From assembly GCF_000369625.1 (NCBI RefSeq), contig NZ_KB850113.1, positions 414,016 to 478,015 on the forward strand: a stretch of 64,000 nt of DNA. Reading direction: 5' to 3'. Source of the DNA: Acinetobacter variabilis (lineage in GTDB: Bacteria; Pseudomonadota; Gammaproteobacteria; Pseudomonadales; Moraxellaceae). Each line of letters begins with the position of its first letter. Within the stretch, counting starts at the first letter, position 1. Positions 55,867-64,000 of the stretch are shown in pieces. Under the pieces are notes generated by a model. The model ran no database searches, was not told where the DNA came from, and saw nothing but the letters and a program-made list of their open reading frames with translations. The position numbers and the translations under genes are program-made.

Positions 55867-56707
55867 GGGCGTGTCCTCATTTGAAGAATTGGTTTTAAAT
55901 ACTTAAAATCCTCCTTTAAGCTCTTTTCATTTCTATATTTTTTCAATGGCACGTACTCTTCTCACCGATGATATTTGGCAGCAAATTCAAGATACTATGC
56001 GATTACACGGTTGTTACTGTTCAAAAAATAGTAGAAATATCATGGAAGCCATCTTATGGAAACTACGTACGGGTGCGACATGGCGTGATATTCCTCAAGA
56101 ACTTTGCCCTTGGCAAACTGCTTACAATCGCTTTAATCGCTGGGCAAGTAAGGGATTATGGGATAAATTTTTTTTAGATTACGAGGCATTCTGGATCAGG
56201 AATGGGTATTCATTGATGGAAGCTACATACGCGTGCATCAACATGCAAGTGGAGCTCGGCATGGTTTCGAAAGAGCAATTGGACAATCACGCGGTGGACG
56301 AACAACAAAAATACATCTTGCAACCGACGCGAATGGATTACCGATTGATTTTAAAATCACTGGGGGTGACGTCCACGACAGTCAAGTTGCAAAACAACTG
56401 ATTGATATTGTAGGCGAGGCAACTTATCTCATTGCTGACAAGGGGTATGATGCTGAGCACATTAGAATATGTGCCAAGAACAAGAATATGATTCCCATTA
56501 TTCCATTGAGATCAAACAGTAAGAGATCGAATAAGGAATTTGATAAATATCTATATAAATTAAGACATTTAGTTGAAAATGCTTTTGTGAGATTAAAACA
56601 TTTCCGTGCTATTGCAACTCGATTTGATAAACTAGCACGCAATTATAAATCTATGATCCGTATAGCCTGCATATTTATTTGGTGCAAAGCCAAATGAGGA
56701 CACGTCC
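55867..56707 (+). mobile_element. IS5-family insertion sequence (IS427-group-like), complete
   Basis: 841 bp with imperfect inverted ends: left GGGCGTGTCCTCATTTG, right (complement) GGACGTGTCCTCATTTG, differing at one base. TA flanks both sides, which fits the 2-3-bp TA/TNA target duplications of this group. It carries one transposase made by frameshifting. It separates trpG from glnA. Coding signals look intact, so it may be active. Confidence 0.88.
55946..56697 (+). CDS. IS5-family transposase, two frames joined by -1 frameshift
   Basis: The first frame starts MARTLLTDDIWQQIQDTM and runs with the typical N-terminal domain (ILWKLRTGATWRDIPQ, WQTAYNRFNRWASKG) to 56401. At 56168-56175 lies an eight-T run (AAA TTT TTT TT). 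A -1 slip there joins it to the second frame, which reads RLRGILDQEWVFIDGSYI (first Asp), HQHASGARHGFERAIGQS and LIADKGYDAEHIR (second Asp) and VENAFVRLKHFRAIATRFDK (Glu). The second frame has no start of its own before the DDE core. Fusion length is about 250 residues. Such frameshifting is known for this IS group. Confidence 0.85.
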
Positions 56708-56961
56708 TAAAATAATGATGCTGAAAAAAACATCATTTGAATAATAATGCATGGTATAAATCAAAGAATAAGATCGACAATTTGAATAAAAGTGACTCAA
56801 AATAGTGATCTTTTTAAATACAAAAACCTCCAGATACCACTTTGTAACTGATAGAAATTAACCAGAATTAAACGAAATTGAATATTTTTTAAACTAAATT
56901 AGCATAAAAACGCAAATCCTCACTGAAAAGTGCTCCTATTCTTACCTAATATGAAATCATC

Positions 56962-56976
56962 GCACTATTTAGGTGC
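56962..56976 (+). promoter_or_regulatory. NtrC-like enhancer site upstream of glnA
   Basis: GCACTATTTAGGTGC has the 15-bp layout and GCAC/GGTGC half-sites of enteric NtrC sites (GCACCAN3TGGTGC type). It lies about 160 bp upstream of the sigma-54 promoter, a normal distance for an enhancer. A second similar palindrome, GCACTTTGCGAGTGC, lies downstream in the leader at 57163-57177. The 490 bp from the IS to glnA hold no convincing gene. Confidence 0.5.
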
Positions 56977-57121
56977 GCTAAAAAAATACCTGCAACAAAT
57001 CTCAGGAAGAATGCTTGAATATAGTGCATTTAGTTTAAGTCACAGTATAATAGCGACAAGGTATTTTTATCTTTCTATGTTTTCTTATAAAGATTTCAAG
57101 ATTTTAGATATACTTTTAAAA

Positions 57122-57153
57122 GTTGGTACGCTAATTGCTTAATAGATACCAAC
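57122..57153 (+). promoter_or_regulatory. Sigma-54 promoter of glnA, enclosed by an inverted repeat
   Basis: TTGGTACGCTAATTGCT at 57123-57139 matches the -24/-12 consensus (TTGGCACG N4 TTGCT) apart from one base in the -24 block, with GG and GC exactly 10 bp apart. Transcription should begin near 57150, leaving about 50 nt of leader. A 7-bp inverted repeat, GTTGGTA (57122-57128) and TACCAAC (57147-57153), spans the promoter from the -24 block to the start site and could bind a repressor or fold in the leader. Confidence 0.7.
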
Positions 57154-57198
57154 TTCTAACACGCACTTTGCGAGTGCAACAAAAAACATCGGAGCAAA

Positions 57199-58614
57199 AT
57201 GAGCATGGCGAACAAGGTCCTTCAACTCATACAAGAAAGTGGCGCGAAATGGGTCGATTTTCGCTTTACTGATACCAAGGGTAAAGAACAGCACGTTACT
57301 TATCCAGCAGACAGTATTGATGAAGATACGTTTGAAGACGGCAAAATGTTTGACGGTTCTTCAATCGCAGGTTGGAAAGGCATCGAAGCATCGGACATGA
57401 TCTTACGTCCAGATGCAGAAACAGGTTTCATCGACCCGTTCTTTGCAGAGCCAACTGTTGTTGTGACTTGTGACGTTATCGAACCATCAACTGGTCAAGG
57501 TTATGAACGTGACCCACGTTCGATTGCTCGCCGTGCAGAAGAATACCTGAAATCTACAGGTATCGGTGATACTGCATTCTTCGGTCCAGAACCAGAATTC
57601 TTCGTATTTGACGAAGTGAAATGGGACATCGACATGTCTGGCGCTCGCCACACATTAATCGCTGAAGAAGCTGCTTGGTCTACTGGTAAAGATTACGAAG
57701 CAGGTAACTCAGGTCATCGTCCACGTGTTAAAGGTGGTTATTTCCCAGTTCCTCCTGTTGATTCTCATCAAGATATGCGTGCAGACATGTGTGCAAAAAT
57801 TGAAGAAATCATGGGCCCAGGTCGTGTAGAAGTACATCACCACGAAGTTGCGTCTTGCCAGTTAGAAATTGGTGTGAGCTTCAACACAATGGTTCGTAAA
57901 GCTGACGAAGTACAACAGTTCAAATATGCTGTTTGGAACGTTGCGCACCAATACGCTAAAACTGCAACCTTTATGCCTAAACCAATGGTAGGCGATAATG
58001 GTTCTGGTATGCACGTTCACATGTCGATCTCTAAAGATGGCAAGAACTTGTTTGCTGGTGATGAATATGCAGGCCTTTCAGAAATGGCATTGTACTTCAT
58101 CGGTGGTGTGATCAAACATGCTCGTTCATTGAATGCGATCACTAACCCATCTACAAACTCATACAAACGTTTGGTACCTCACTTCGAAGCACCGATTATG
58201 CTTGCTTACTCAGCGCGTAACCGTTCAGCTTCTATCCGTATTCCTTACGTTTCTAGCCCTAAAGGCAAACGTATTGAAGCACGTTTTCCTGATCCAATGA
58301 TGAACCCGTACCTAGGTTTCGCTGCATTGTTGATGGCGGGTATCGACGGTATCCAAAACAAGATTCACCCAGGTGAAGCTGCTGACAAGAACCTGTACGA
58401 TCTTCCTCCTGAAGAAGAAGCGAAAATCCCTACAGTGGCGCACAGCCTTGAAATGGCACTTGAATCTCTTAAAGAAGATCATGACTACCTGCTTAAAGGT
58501 GGCGTGTTCACTAAAGAAATGCTTGATGCTTATATCGAACTTAAGACTGAAGATGTACGCCGTCTGAATACGACTACTCACCCAGTTGAATTCGACATGT
58601 ACTACAGCCTGTAA
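57199..58614 (+). CDS. glnA: Glutamine synthetase, type I
   Basis: Makes glutamine from glutamate and ammonia with ATP; the core nitrogen-assimilation enzyme, a dodecamer. 471 residues. [15 protein letters not shown] near the N-terminus and [18 protein letters not shown] follow the type I pattern. [12 protein letters not shown] has the metal Glu pair, [13 protein letters not shown] the ATP/Glu site, and the adenylylation Tyr lies in NLYDLPPEE (Tyr 400), so it is the regulated GSI-beta form. GGAG precedes a double start (ATG AGC ATG); the first is chosen. It sits behind a sigma-54 promoter and has its own terminator. Confidence 0.98.
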   Translation: MSMANKVLQLIQESGAKWVDFRFTDTKGKEQHVTYPADSIDEDTFEDGKMFDGSSIAGWKGIEASDMILRPDAETGFIDPFFAEPTVVVTCDVIEPSTGQGYERDPRSIARRAEEYLKSTGIGDTAFFGPEPEFFVFDEVKWDIDMSGARHTLIAEEAAWSTGKDYEAGNSGHRPRVKGGYFPVPPVDSHQDMRADMCAKIEEIMGPGRVEVHHHEVASCQLEIGVSFNTMVRKADEVQQFKYAVWNVAHQYAKTATFMPKPMVGDNGSGMHVHMSISKDGKNLFAGDEYAGLSEMALYFIGGVIKHARSLNAITNPSTNSYKRLVPHFEAPIMLAYSARNRSASIRIPYVSSPKGKRIEARFPDPMMNPYLGFAALLMAGIDGIQNKIHPGEAADKNLYDLPPEEEAKIPTVAHSLEMALESLKEDHDYLLKGGVFTKEMLDAYIELKTEDVRRLNTTTHPVEFDMYYSL

Positions 58615-58634
58615 TTCTGATCTGAATTTCACTG

Positions 58635-58668
58635 TAAAAAAGACCCGCCTTTGTGCGGGTTTTTTTGT
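58635..58668 (+). terminator. Intrinsic terminator after glnA
   Basis: AAAAAGACCCGC, loop CTTTGT and GCGGGTTTTTTT, 20 bp past the glnA stop. Confidence 0.9.
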
Positions 58669-58700
58669 ATGATGCTGTTATTGATCAAAGATATGAAGTT

Positions 58701-58976
58701 ATGGCACAACGTAAAAGACATACCGGCTTTTTTCCCTGGATTGATCCTCAGGATCATAGTAAAGGCTTTAAACTGAATTTTTCTGAAGTGACCTATGTAG
58801 ATGTTGCGCGTACACCTGAAGGTTATAAACAGGTTGAGTTTGTGGCATTACGTCATCCTGAGTTGGCTTTGGATTATGATTATCCACAAAGTTTTTATCT
58901 CACAACAGATGGCATGATTTTGAAAAAGCTGCCAAGTGGAAAATATGAAGTGATTGCCAAAACAGATAATGCCTAA
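58701..58976 (+). CDS. Small conserved-looking protein of unknown function, 91 residues
   Basis: Soluble, no signal peptide. The start at 58701 is chosen because the longer frame begins within the glnA terminator. The sequence is aromatic and Lys-rich (RKRHTGFFPWIDPQDHSKGF) and has alternating beta-type segments (VEFVALRHPELALDYDYP, FYLTTDGMILKKL). No family recognised. Its last codons overlap the start of ubiC (the ubiC ATG at 58969 lies inside it), so it is translated together with ubiC and ubiA. Confidence 0.6.
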   Translation: MAQRKRHTGFFPWIDPQDHSKGFKLNFSEVTYVDVARTPEGYKQVEFVALRHPELALDYDYPQSFYLTTDGMILKKLPSGKYEVIAKTDNA

Positions 58977-59490
58977 TCGTGAAGTTGATAACATTGTGAG
59001 TGTAAAATTTAAAAATCCGAATAGACAGCAGATGCCTACAGCACTTCGAGAGTGGCTGTATGCCTCAGGATCATTGACGCAGCAGTTAACAGATCTGGCT
59101 GATGGTCAGTTCCGGGTAGAACCACAGCAGGAACATTTTCAGCGTCTGGAATTTGTGGATGCGCGGTGGATGCAGATGCCACATCAGCATACGTCCTGGG
59201 TGCGGGAAAGCTATTTATATGGCTCTGAAGAACAGCCTTGGGTCAAAGCCAAAAGTATATTTCCAATTTTAAGCCTGCAAAAACGTGCGCGGATATTCCA
59301 GCATATTGGATCGAAGCCGATTGGCTGGCTATTATTCCAGCGTACCAATCCACAGTGTGAGCGACGTGTGATTTATCTGGAAGAGGGCTGGACCCGCCAG
59401 AGCTGCTATACTTGGCATGGTTGTAAATTTATCGTACAAGAAACATTTTTACCGGCATTTGAACACTTTATACAAAATCAACAGGCTTAA
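58969..59490 (+). CDS. ubiC: Chorismate lyase
   Basis: Converts chorismate to 4-hydroxybenzoate and pyruvate, the first committed step of ubiquinone synthesis. 173 residues from this ATG; a TTG five codons upstream is possible. WVRESYLYGSEEQPWVKAKS (about residues 76-95) contains the substrate Arg, and the C-terminal RRVIYLEEGWTRQSCYTW gives a further conserved region, with the product-binding Glu. ubiA follows 6 bp later and uses the product directly. Confidence 0.9.
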   Translation: MPNREVDNIVSVKFKNPNRQQMPTALREWLYASGSLTQQLTDLADGQFRVEPQQEHFQRLEFVDARWMQMPHQHTSWVRESYLYGSEEQPWVKAKSIFPILSLQKRARIFQHIGSKPIGWLLFQRTNPQCERRVIYLEEGWTRQSCYTWHGCKFIVQETFLPAFEHFIQNQQA

Positions 59491-59496
59491 CTTGAT

Positions 59497-60375
59497 ATGG
59501 CAACTGCACAAGCAATTACTTGGCGTGAACGTCTGAGCGCCTATTATTATCTTTGTCGTTTTGATAAGCCAATTGGCACAGAGCTGGTTTTTTGGCCGAC
59601 CATGTGGGCGCTATGGGTCGCAGCAAAGGGAATACCTGATCTCAGTATTTTGGTGCTGATGATTCTAGGTGTAATTTTTATGCGTGCAGCGGGCTGTGCC
59701 ATTAATGACTTTGCCGACCGTAAAGTGGATGCGCATGTCGAGCGTACCAAAACCCGTCCCTTAGCCATCGGTATTATTAGTGCTAAAGAAGCAGTGATGG
59801 TCTTTCTGGTGCTCGTCGCAGCCAGTGCCTGCCTGTTATTTTTCCTGCCGATTGAAACCTTTTACTGGTCCTTTGGAGCCTTGTTTTTAGCGTTCATTTA
59901 TCCGTTTATGAAACGCTATACCCATTTGCCGCAGGTATTCTTGGGAGCTGCATTTTCCTGGTCAATTCCAATGGCCTATACTGCCGTCGGGCAGACGCCA
60001 GATTTAACTTGTTGGCTTCTCTATTTTGGCAATCTCGCTTGGACCGTGGCGTATGACACGCAATATGCGATTACTGATCGTGAATATGATTTGAAAATTG
60101 GTGTGAAATCCACAGCCATTTTATTTGGTCAGCATGATATTCAGATCATTAGTACCTTACAGGCTTTAAGTCTGGTCTTGATTGGCGCAGCATTATGGAT
60201 TGAGGATTTGCTTGTTCCACTTGGCTTGATGGGTCTGCTCGCAGTCGCAATTGATTTTATTTATCAATGGTCAGAAACTCGAGATAAGGACCCGCAGCGC
60301 TGTTTCTGGGCCTTCCGTCATAACCGCTGGGTGGGGCTGATGATTTTCCTTGGAATCTTTGCCGCGCTTCTGTAA
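59497..60375 (+). CDS. ubiA: 4-hydroxybenzoate polyprenyltransferase
   Basis: Integral membrane prenyltransferase that attaches the polyprenyl chain to 4-hydroxybenzoate. 292 residues with about eight helices. The two Asp-rich magnesium-diphosphate motifs are clear: [20 protein letters not shown] (about residues 67-86) and [20 protein letters not shown] (about 187-206). [20 protein letters not shown] is the N-terminal signature. It acts straight after UbiC, 6 bp upstream in the same operon. An IS3-family element begins 12 bp after its stop. Confidence 0.96.
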   Translation: MATAQAITWRERLSAYYYLCRFDKPIGTELVFWPTMWALWVAAKGIPDLSILVLMILGVIFMRAAGCAINDFADRKVDAHVERTKTRPLAIGIISAKEAVMVFLVLVAASACLLFFLPIETFYWSFGALFLAFIYPFMKRYTHLPQVFLGAAFSWSIPMAYTAVGQTPDLTCWLLYFGNLAWTVAYDTQYAITDREYDLKIGVKSTAILFGQHDIQIISTLQALSLVLIGAALWIEDLLVPLGLMGLLAVAIDFIYQWSETRDKDPQRCFWAFRHNRWVGLMIFLGIFAALL

Positions 60376-60432
60376 CTGCACCTTGTCTGTCTTGTCCTGA
60401 AATAGATTGACAGTATTCCACTTCAAACCGAG

Positions 60433-61194
60433 TTAAGCAATTAGCTCGGTTTTAGTTTGCTCATACGTCTGATTCGGGGTGTTCATATTTAAACTTAAAT
60501 GTGGTCTATAGCAATTATAAATCATGATAGATTCCGCAATTAAGTGATCTAACTCTTTCATGGTTTGACATCGTGTAGTTAAAAACTCCTGCTTTAATAT
60601 TCCATTAATCCGCTCTGCTAATGCATTCTGGTAACAGTCTCCTCCATCTGTCATAGAAGGACATACCCCATAATGGCGTAATGCCGATTGATATAGTTCA
60701 GAGCAATACTGAGAGCCTCTGTCTGAATGGTGAATCATCCTGGCTGCCCGATCTGTCACATGCTGCATCGCCATATGTAGTGCCTGCACAACATTCTCTG
60801 CACGCATATCATTCGATAACTTATAACCTTTAATCTGGCGGGTATAAGCATCTGTCACCAAGGATAAATAATGTACGCCTTCAGCACTCTCAACATAGGT
60901 AATATCACTGACAAAGACTTCATTGGCTTGCACCGCTGAATAATCCTTTAATAAATTTGGATGCTTCTTCATCCAATGCTTGCTATCCGTAGTTTTTGTA
61001 TAACGACGCTTGGGGCGAATCAATAAATTATTTTCTTTCAATATTTTAAATAACTGATCCCGTCCACACTTTAAACCACGCTGCAACAATTTGCCTTTAA
61101 TAAGCCAATACAGCTTACGTGTTCCGATACTTGGCATGAGACAGCGATACTCCATAACCAACTCGAGTATTTGTTCTGTTACTTGTGCAGTCAT
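60433..61194 (-). CDS. IS3-family transposase OrfB (DDE integrase)
   Basis: 253 residues from the first ATG; the frame stays open further upstream and overlaps OrfA, as expected for an OrfAB fusion made by -1 frameshifting near 61270. HTH_21-type segment: IGTRKLYWLIKGKLLQRG. The integrase core has VSDITYVESAEGVHYLSL (first Asp), MIHHSDRGSQYCSELYQ (second Asp) and CYQNALAERINGILKQE (Glu). YNCYRPHLSLNMNTPNQ at the end is the family's C-terminal signature. Confidence 0.92.
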   Translation of the reverse strand: MTAQVTEQILELVMEYRCLMPSIGTRKLYWLIKGKLLQRGLKCGRDQLFKILKENNLLIRPKRRYTKTTDSKHWMKKHPNLLKDYSAVQANEVFVSDITYVESAEGVHYLSLVTDAYTRQIKGYKLSNDMRAENVVQALHMAMQHVTDRAARMIHHSDRGSQYCSELYQSALRHYGVCPSMTDGGDCYQNALAERINGILKQEFLTTRCQTMKELDHLIAESIMIYNCYRPHLSLNMNTPNQTYEQTKTELIA

Positions 61195-61265
61195 TTGAGC
61201 ACGTTTTTCTGCTTGATAATAAGCTTGTCGAGTGATTCCTAACCACTGACAATAACGTGAAACGC

Positions 61266-61655
61266 TTAGTCTTCTTTGGCTTTGCCAATCTTTGAAACGT
61301 GCTCGGTATACTTTTTTCCAAGATCAGTCCCACACTCTTTATCAATGTGATAAATCACATCCTGTATAAATTCAGTTTTGAGCTTTTCTGCGGCTAACTG
61401 TTTTTCTAATTGGCGGATTCGTTGTTGGGGTGTCAATTGGCGTTTAGAAGAAGTCGGCATATTCGAAGTCCAATCCTGTTGTCCGTGCTTGCGTAACCAT
61501 ACCAGCACAGTTGATCTTCCTTGAATACCATATTTTGCCTGAGCTTGTTTATAAGTAATTTGCCCTTTTTCTACTTCATGTACCACCATCATTTTAAAGG
61601 CGAAGCTATAATCACGTTGTGTGCGCTTAACTCGTTGTTCTCGTGCATGTTCCAT
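61266..61655 (-). CDS. IS3-family transposase OrfA
   Basis: 129 residues. N-terminal helix-turn-helix (FAFKMMVVHEVEKGQITYKQ, then KYGIQGRSTVLVWLRKHG) binds the IS ends. A leucine-zipper-like coil follows (LTPQQRIRQLEKQLAAEKLK). The C-terminal codons overlap OrfB in the -1 frame, where FKDWQSQRRLSVSRYCQWLG continues the fusion. It is the N-terminal part of the active transposase and also a regulator by family knowledge. Confidence 0.9.
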   Translation of the reverse strand: MEHAREQRVKRTQRDYSFAFKMMVVHEVEKGQITYKQAQAKYGIQGRSTVLVWLRKHGQQDWTSNMPTSSKRQLTPQQRIRQLEKQLAAEKLKTEFIQDVIYHIDKECGTDLGKKYTEHVSKIGKAKED

Positions 61656-61795
61656 AAAATAAGTCTCTTAAGGTGTAAACTTATTTCAGGACGGGACAGT
61701 CGACTCATAACAAAAGCATCCTATAAGGGTGCTTTTTTTTATGCTTAATTCAAGATTCTTCATGAAAATCATAAACAACAATAAGGGATTAGAAT

Positions 61796-63046
61796 ATGAA
61801 TAATGTAGTGAAAAACGGTTTCAAAAAAACCTGTCTGGCACTGGTATGTTCCATGTCATTGTTCATGACTGCGTGTAATGACGATGATAATGATTCGTTT
61901 CGACCACAGGAAAGGGTATTTTTAAGTCAACAGTCTTATGATGAGGATACCTTGCCTGAAGCGTCAGATATTCAAGTCATACGCTATAACATGCCAAACG
62001 TAAATGGTGAACGGGCTGAAGCGACAGCCATGGTGTTTTATCCAAATACACCTCAACCTCAAGACGGATGGCGGGTGGTGGTTTGGGAACATGGCACGGT
62101 GGGTAGCGGTGATTCTTGTGCACCAAGTAATAACCAGCTGAATAATAATTTTAGAGGATTGGCCAGCAGCTTGCTTGCAAAGGGATATGTGATTGTTGCA
62201 CCCGATTATGAAGGATTAGGTACTCGGGGGATCCATCCTTATTTAAATTTAAAAAGTGCGGCACAATCGGCTATCTATGCAGTAAGAGCCTTTAAGGAAC
62301 AACAGGGAAATCGATTTAATGGTGCCTGGGTCTCAGTGGGACAATCCCAGGGAGGGCACGCATCACTTGCTACAGCCCAGTTTGCCGATGAAGATCCAAA
62401 TTATAAGGCAGCAGTTGCAGCAGCTCCGGCTTCAAGTCTGGGTTATATTATCAGTGAAGTAGCACCGCAAGCGCTTAGTGCCTTGGTTGAGGCTGGGCAA
62501 GATAATGCTGCGAAAGCAGTCTATGCAGAATTACTGGCTTATGCGGCTTATGTTGCTGTCGGGATTAAAGCTTATGAACCAGGCTTTAACTATCGCAATA
62601 TATTTTCAAGCCGTGCAGGGATTGTGGCTGAAAAGGCGGAAGGCACGACTGGAGAAAATGGACTTTGTTTAGGGCCATTGATTACTGAATATGTGCAAGA
62701 TATTGATGATTATCTGGTGAATAATCCGGAAAAAACGGTTGTAAACTATCCAGGATTAGTAGAAAACTTCCAGAATAATTCGTCGGTTGAAAAGTTCCTT
62801 GAGAATAATCAGCCTGCAACTGAAAAAATTAATGTTCCTGTGATGATCATTCAAGGTACTGCAGATATGGCTGTTCCATATCCAGTGACAAATACTTTAC
62901 AACAAGGCTTGAAAGATATGGGAACCACAGTGACTTTTGTACCGGTACAAGACGCATCACATACCGAGGCTATTGTACAAAGCAGAACCCAGCTGCTGAC
63001 CTTCATCAATACCTATATGCCTTCAGGTATTTCTGTCAGTCCTTAA
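61796..63046 (+). CDS. Secreted lipase-like alpha/beta hydrolase, lipoprotein
   Basis: 416 residues. Lipoprotein signal with lipobox FMTAC (Cys 27) and then an Asp/Asn-rich spacer (NDDDNDS). The hydrolase domain has WRVVVWEHGTVGSGDSC as oxyanion strand (about residue 92), the nucleophile elbow VSVGQSQGGHAS near residue 184, and candidate Asp/His in QGTADMAVPYPV and QDASHTEAIV near the C-terminus. This order matches the secretory (LIP) lipase family. It probably hydrolyses esters at the cell surface; the substrate is unknown. Own terminator follows. Confidence 0.85.
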   Translation: MNNVVKNGFKKTCLALVCSMSLFMTACNDDDNDSFRPQERVFLSQQSYDEDTLPEASDIQVIRYNMPNVNGERAEATAMVFYPNTPQPQDGWRVVVWEHGTVGSGDSCAPSNNQLNNNFRGLASSLLAKGYVIVAPDYEGLGTRGIHPYLNLKSAAQSAIYAVRAFKEQQGNRFNGAWVSVGQSQGGHASLATAQFADEDPNYKAAVAAAPASSLGYIISEVAPQALSALVEAGQDNAAKAVYAELLAYAAYVAVGIKAYEPGFNYRNIFSSRAGIVAEKAEGTTGENGLCLGPLITEYVQDIDDYLVNNPEKTVVNYPGLVENFQNNSSVEKFLENNQPATEKINVPVMIIQGTADMAVPYPVTNTLQQGLKDMGTTVTFVPVQDASHTEAIVQSRTQLLTFINTYMPSGISVSP

Positions 63047-63050
63047 TCCT

Positions 63051-63073
63051 AAAAGGAGCTTCGGCTCCTTTTC
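63051..63073 (+). terminator. Intrinsic terminator after the lipase gene
   Basis: AAAAGGAGC, loop TTCG and GCTCCTTTT, 5 bp past the stop. Confidence 0.9.
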
Positions 63074-63157
63074 TATTCCTTGTAAGGCTAGGCCTTGAGC
63101 AATCATTTAAGTTTGTTATAGTGACTCAGGATTATAGGTTATCAGTATAGGCTTGTT

Positions 63158-63418
63158 ATGTCGGAACAGACAAAACCCCGCAGTATTAAAAAACTGCTTA
63201 TCTTTGGAACCCTGGCTTTATGTGTGCCGATTTTTTTAGTGACGATGGCATTTCTGGCAGTTAATAGCGATGCAAAAAATCAGGAAAAATATAAGCAGCA
63301 ACAGGCAGATATGATTGCCCGGATTGAAGCGCGCGAAGCGGCTGAAAAATCAAAGGCAGAGCAGGAGGCTAAAGCAACCCAAGCTGCTTCCGAAGCTGAA
63401 ACGAATTCCTCTCATTAA
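63158..63418 (+). CDS. Small membrane-anchored coiled-coil protein, unknown
   Basis: 86 residues. A short basic N-terminus (KPRSIKKL) and a membrane helix (about 14-34, LLIFGTLALCVPIFLVTMAF) precede a long charged Ala/Glu/Lys/Gln helix (EKYKQQQADMIARIEAREAA) that looks like a coiled coil reaching into the periplasm, then a Ser/Thr tail. No family recognised. Lies convergent to a DUF2726 gene whose stop is 5 bp away. Confidence 0.6.
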   Translation: MSEQTKPRSIKKLLIFGTLALCVPIFLVTMAFLAVNSDAKNQEKYKQQQADMIARIEAREAAEKSKAEQEAKATQAASEAETNSSH

Positions 63419-63423
63419 ACTAT

Positions 63424-63867
63424 TTATCTTAAATCTCTTTGTAGCTGCCGGATCGTTGGAATTTCAGTGTAGCGGACGACTGTATAGCCGGCAGCAATCA
63501 GCATTGCATCGCGTTCCGCATCTTCCTGTTCCTTGCCAATATGGGTGGGGTCATCCAGTTCTATAATCGCCACCACATTATATTCCCGGTCCATCACCAC
63601 AAAATCGGTCACCTTGCGGTTAAACTTGCTGCGCATTTTCATATTGTCATGCGTAATCAAAGCACTAAATGCGACCTGTGCCAGAATGTGATGATGCGGA
63701 AAAGCATCTTTCAGGCGAGTAAACATCTTGCTTTCGAAAGCTGTAATGACACGCTTGGGATAGAATTTCTTCTGGCGGGTAAACAGATGAGGGAAGAGCA
63801 GGCAAATTAAGGCAAAGCTTGCCAGACAGCCAATCACAAAGAATATAAACTGACTCAAATCAAACAC
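63424..63867 (-). CDS. DUF2726 family membrane-anchored protein
   Basis: 147 residues. One N-terminal membrane helix (about 5-28) precedes the DUF2726 domain (about 35-140): FESKMFTRLKDAFPHHHILAQ at its start and KVTDFVVMDREYNVVAIIELDD in the middle. The pattern D-x(12)-E-x-D with later basic residues resembles PD-(D/E)xK nuclease folds, to which this family is related. It may act on nucleic acid, but its membrane tether is unusual and its function is unknown. Convergent with the gene ending at 63418. Confidence 0.85.
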   Translation of the reverse strand: MFDLSQFIFFVIGCLASFALICLLFPHLFTRQKKFYPKRVITAFESKMFTRLKDAFPHHHILAQVAFSALITHDNMKMRSKFNRKVTDFVVMDREYNVVAIIELDDPTHIGKEQEDAERDAMLIAAGYTVVRYTEIPTIRQLQRDLR

Positions 63868-63890
63868 GGATCATAAAAGAGAAAAGAATA

Positions 63891-63922
63891 AAAAAACCCA
63901 CTTCGCAGTGAGTAGGTTTTTT
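63891..63922 (-). terminator. Intrinsic terminator after tRNA-Asn
   Basis: AAAAAACCCACT, loop TCGC and AGTGAGTAGGTTTTTT (one bulge). Read on the minus strand it lies 8 bp past the tRNA 3' end. Confidence 0.75.
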
Positions 63923-63930
63923 TAGAATCT

Positions 63931-64000
63931 TGGCTCTCCCACCTGGGCTCGAACCAGGGACCTGCGGATTAACAGTCCGTCGCTCTACCGACTGAGCTAT
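63931..64000 (-). tRNA. tRNA-Asn (anticodon GTT), partial
   Basis: On the minus strand the last 70 nt of a 76-nt tRNA are visible: D-arm AGCTCAGTCGGTAGAGC, anticodon loop CTGTTAA, T-arm CCTGGTTCGAGCCCAGG and 3' end TGGGAGA-G-CCA with encoded CCA. The first six nucleotides lie beyond the window. Confidence 0.93.

Larger units (their letters stand above)
60388..61698 (-). mobile_element. IS3-family insertion sequence, complete
   Basis: 1311 bp with inverted ends: left TGTCTTGTCCTGAAATA, right (complement) TGTCCCGTCCTGAAATA, differing at two bases. GTC flanks both sides, a 3-bp target duplication typical of IS3-family elements. Two overlapping frames, OrfA and OrfB, lie on the minus strand. Both look intact, so the element may be active. 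It sits in the short spacer just behind ubiA and does not break any gene. Confidence 0.92.

Noticed and set aside
56930..57142. 70-residue frame upstream of glnA
   Set aside because: No Shine-Dalgarno, low-complexity product, and it covers the NtrC-like site and most of the sigma-54 promoter.

Overview
The window looks like a chromosomal segment of an Acinetobacter (Moraxellaceae) species that is probably not A. baumannii. The reasons are the AT-rich intergenic DNA, the mix of housekeeping genes (pyrC, rnt, argG, hemE, trpGDC, folE, glnA, ubiCA), small families I associate with this genus (DUF3015 next to DUF4105, DUF4385, DUF817), and IS5-family elements whose ends read GGCTTTGTTGCA. The genus call is an inference from family resemblance; no search was run.

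Layout. 0-4 kb: end of a Yej-type peptide ABC transporter, an Old Yellow Enzyme behind a palindromic operator, and a haem-oxygenase-like diiron protein. 4-10.6 kb: five identical tRNA-Glu(TTC) genes interspersed with two tandemly duplicated gene pairs (alpha/beta hydrolases and amino-acid permeases). 10.5-18 kb: rnt, pyrC, a diguanylate cyclase, argG, fadH and tRNA-Ser(TGA). 18-19.3 kb: a decayed IS5-family element and the tail of a second transposase.

19.37-32.2 kb is the most interesting block. It has two alkaline phosphatases and a His-rich/CxxC periplasmic protein in one operon; an AraC regulator co-encoded with a degenerate GGDEF membrane protein; and a TonB-dependent receptor, a two-part beta-propeller phytase lipoprotein and a private ExbB-ExbD-TonB set in another operon. 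Both operons carry a PhoB-box-like promoter of the same geometry (two 7-mers 4 bp apart, then 10 bp to a -10). I read it as a phosphate-starvation island for taking phosphate from phytate and other phosphoesters: secreted enzymes release phosphate or smaller esters, and a dedicated energised outer-membrane receptor imports a product or substrate.

32.8-42 kb: malic enzyme, a cold-shock gene with a long leader, several orphan small genes, a 113-bp MITE with a perfect 9-bp target duplication, a CinA-like gene broken or slipped at an A10 tract, an ImpA-type metalloprotease whose signal peptide is out of frame, a methyltransferase and a pirin. 42-55.5 kb: L,D-transpeptidase, hemE, DUF817, DUF3015/DUF4105, a globin-coupled diguanylate cyclase, DUF4385, cupin, folE, Smr, GFA and trpGDC. 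55.9-64 kb: an IS5-family element with -1 frameshifting, glnA behind a sigma-54/NtrC-like promoter, ubiC-ubiA, an IS3-family element with a 3-bp target duplication, a secreted lipase, DUF2726 and a partial tRNA-Asn.

Gene starts were moved from the longest reading frame where a Shine-Dalgarno, lipobox, promoter or terminator argued for it; those cases are stated in the entries.
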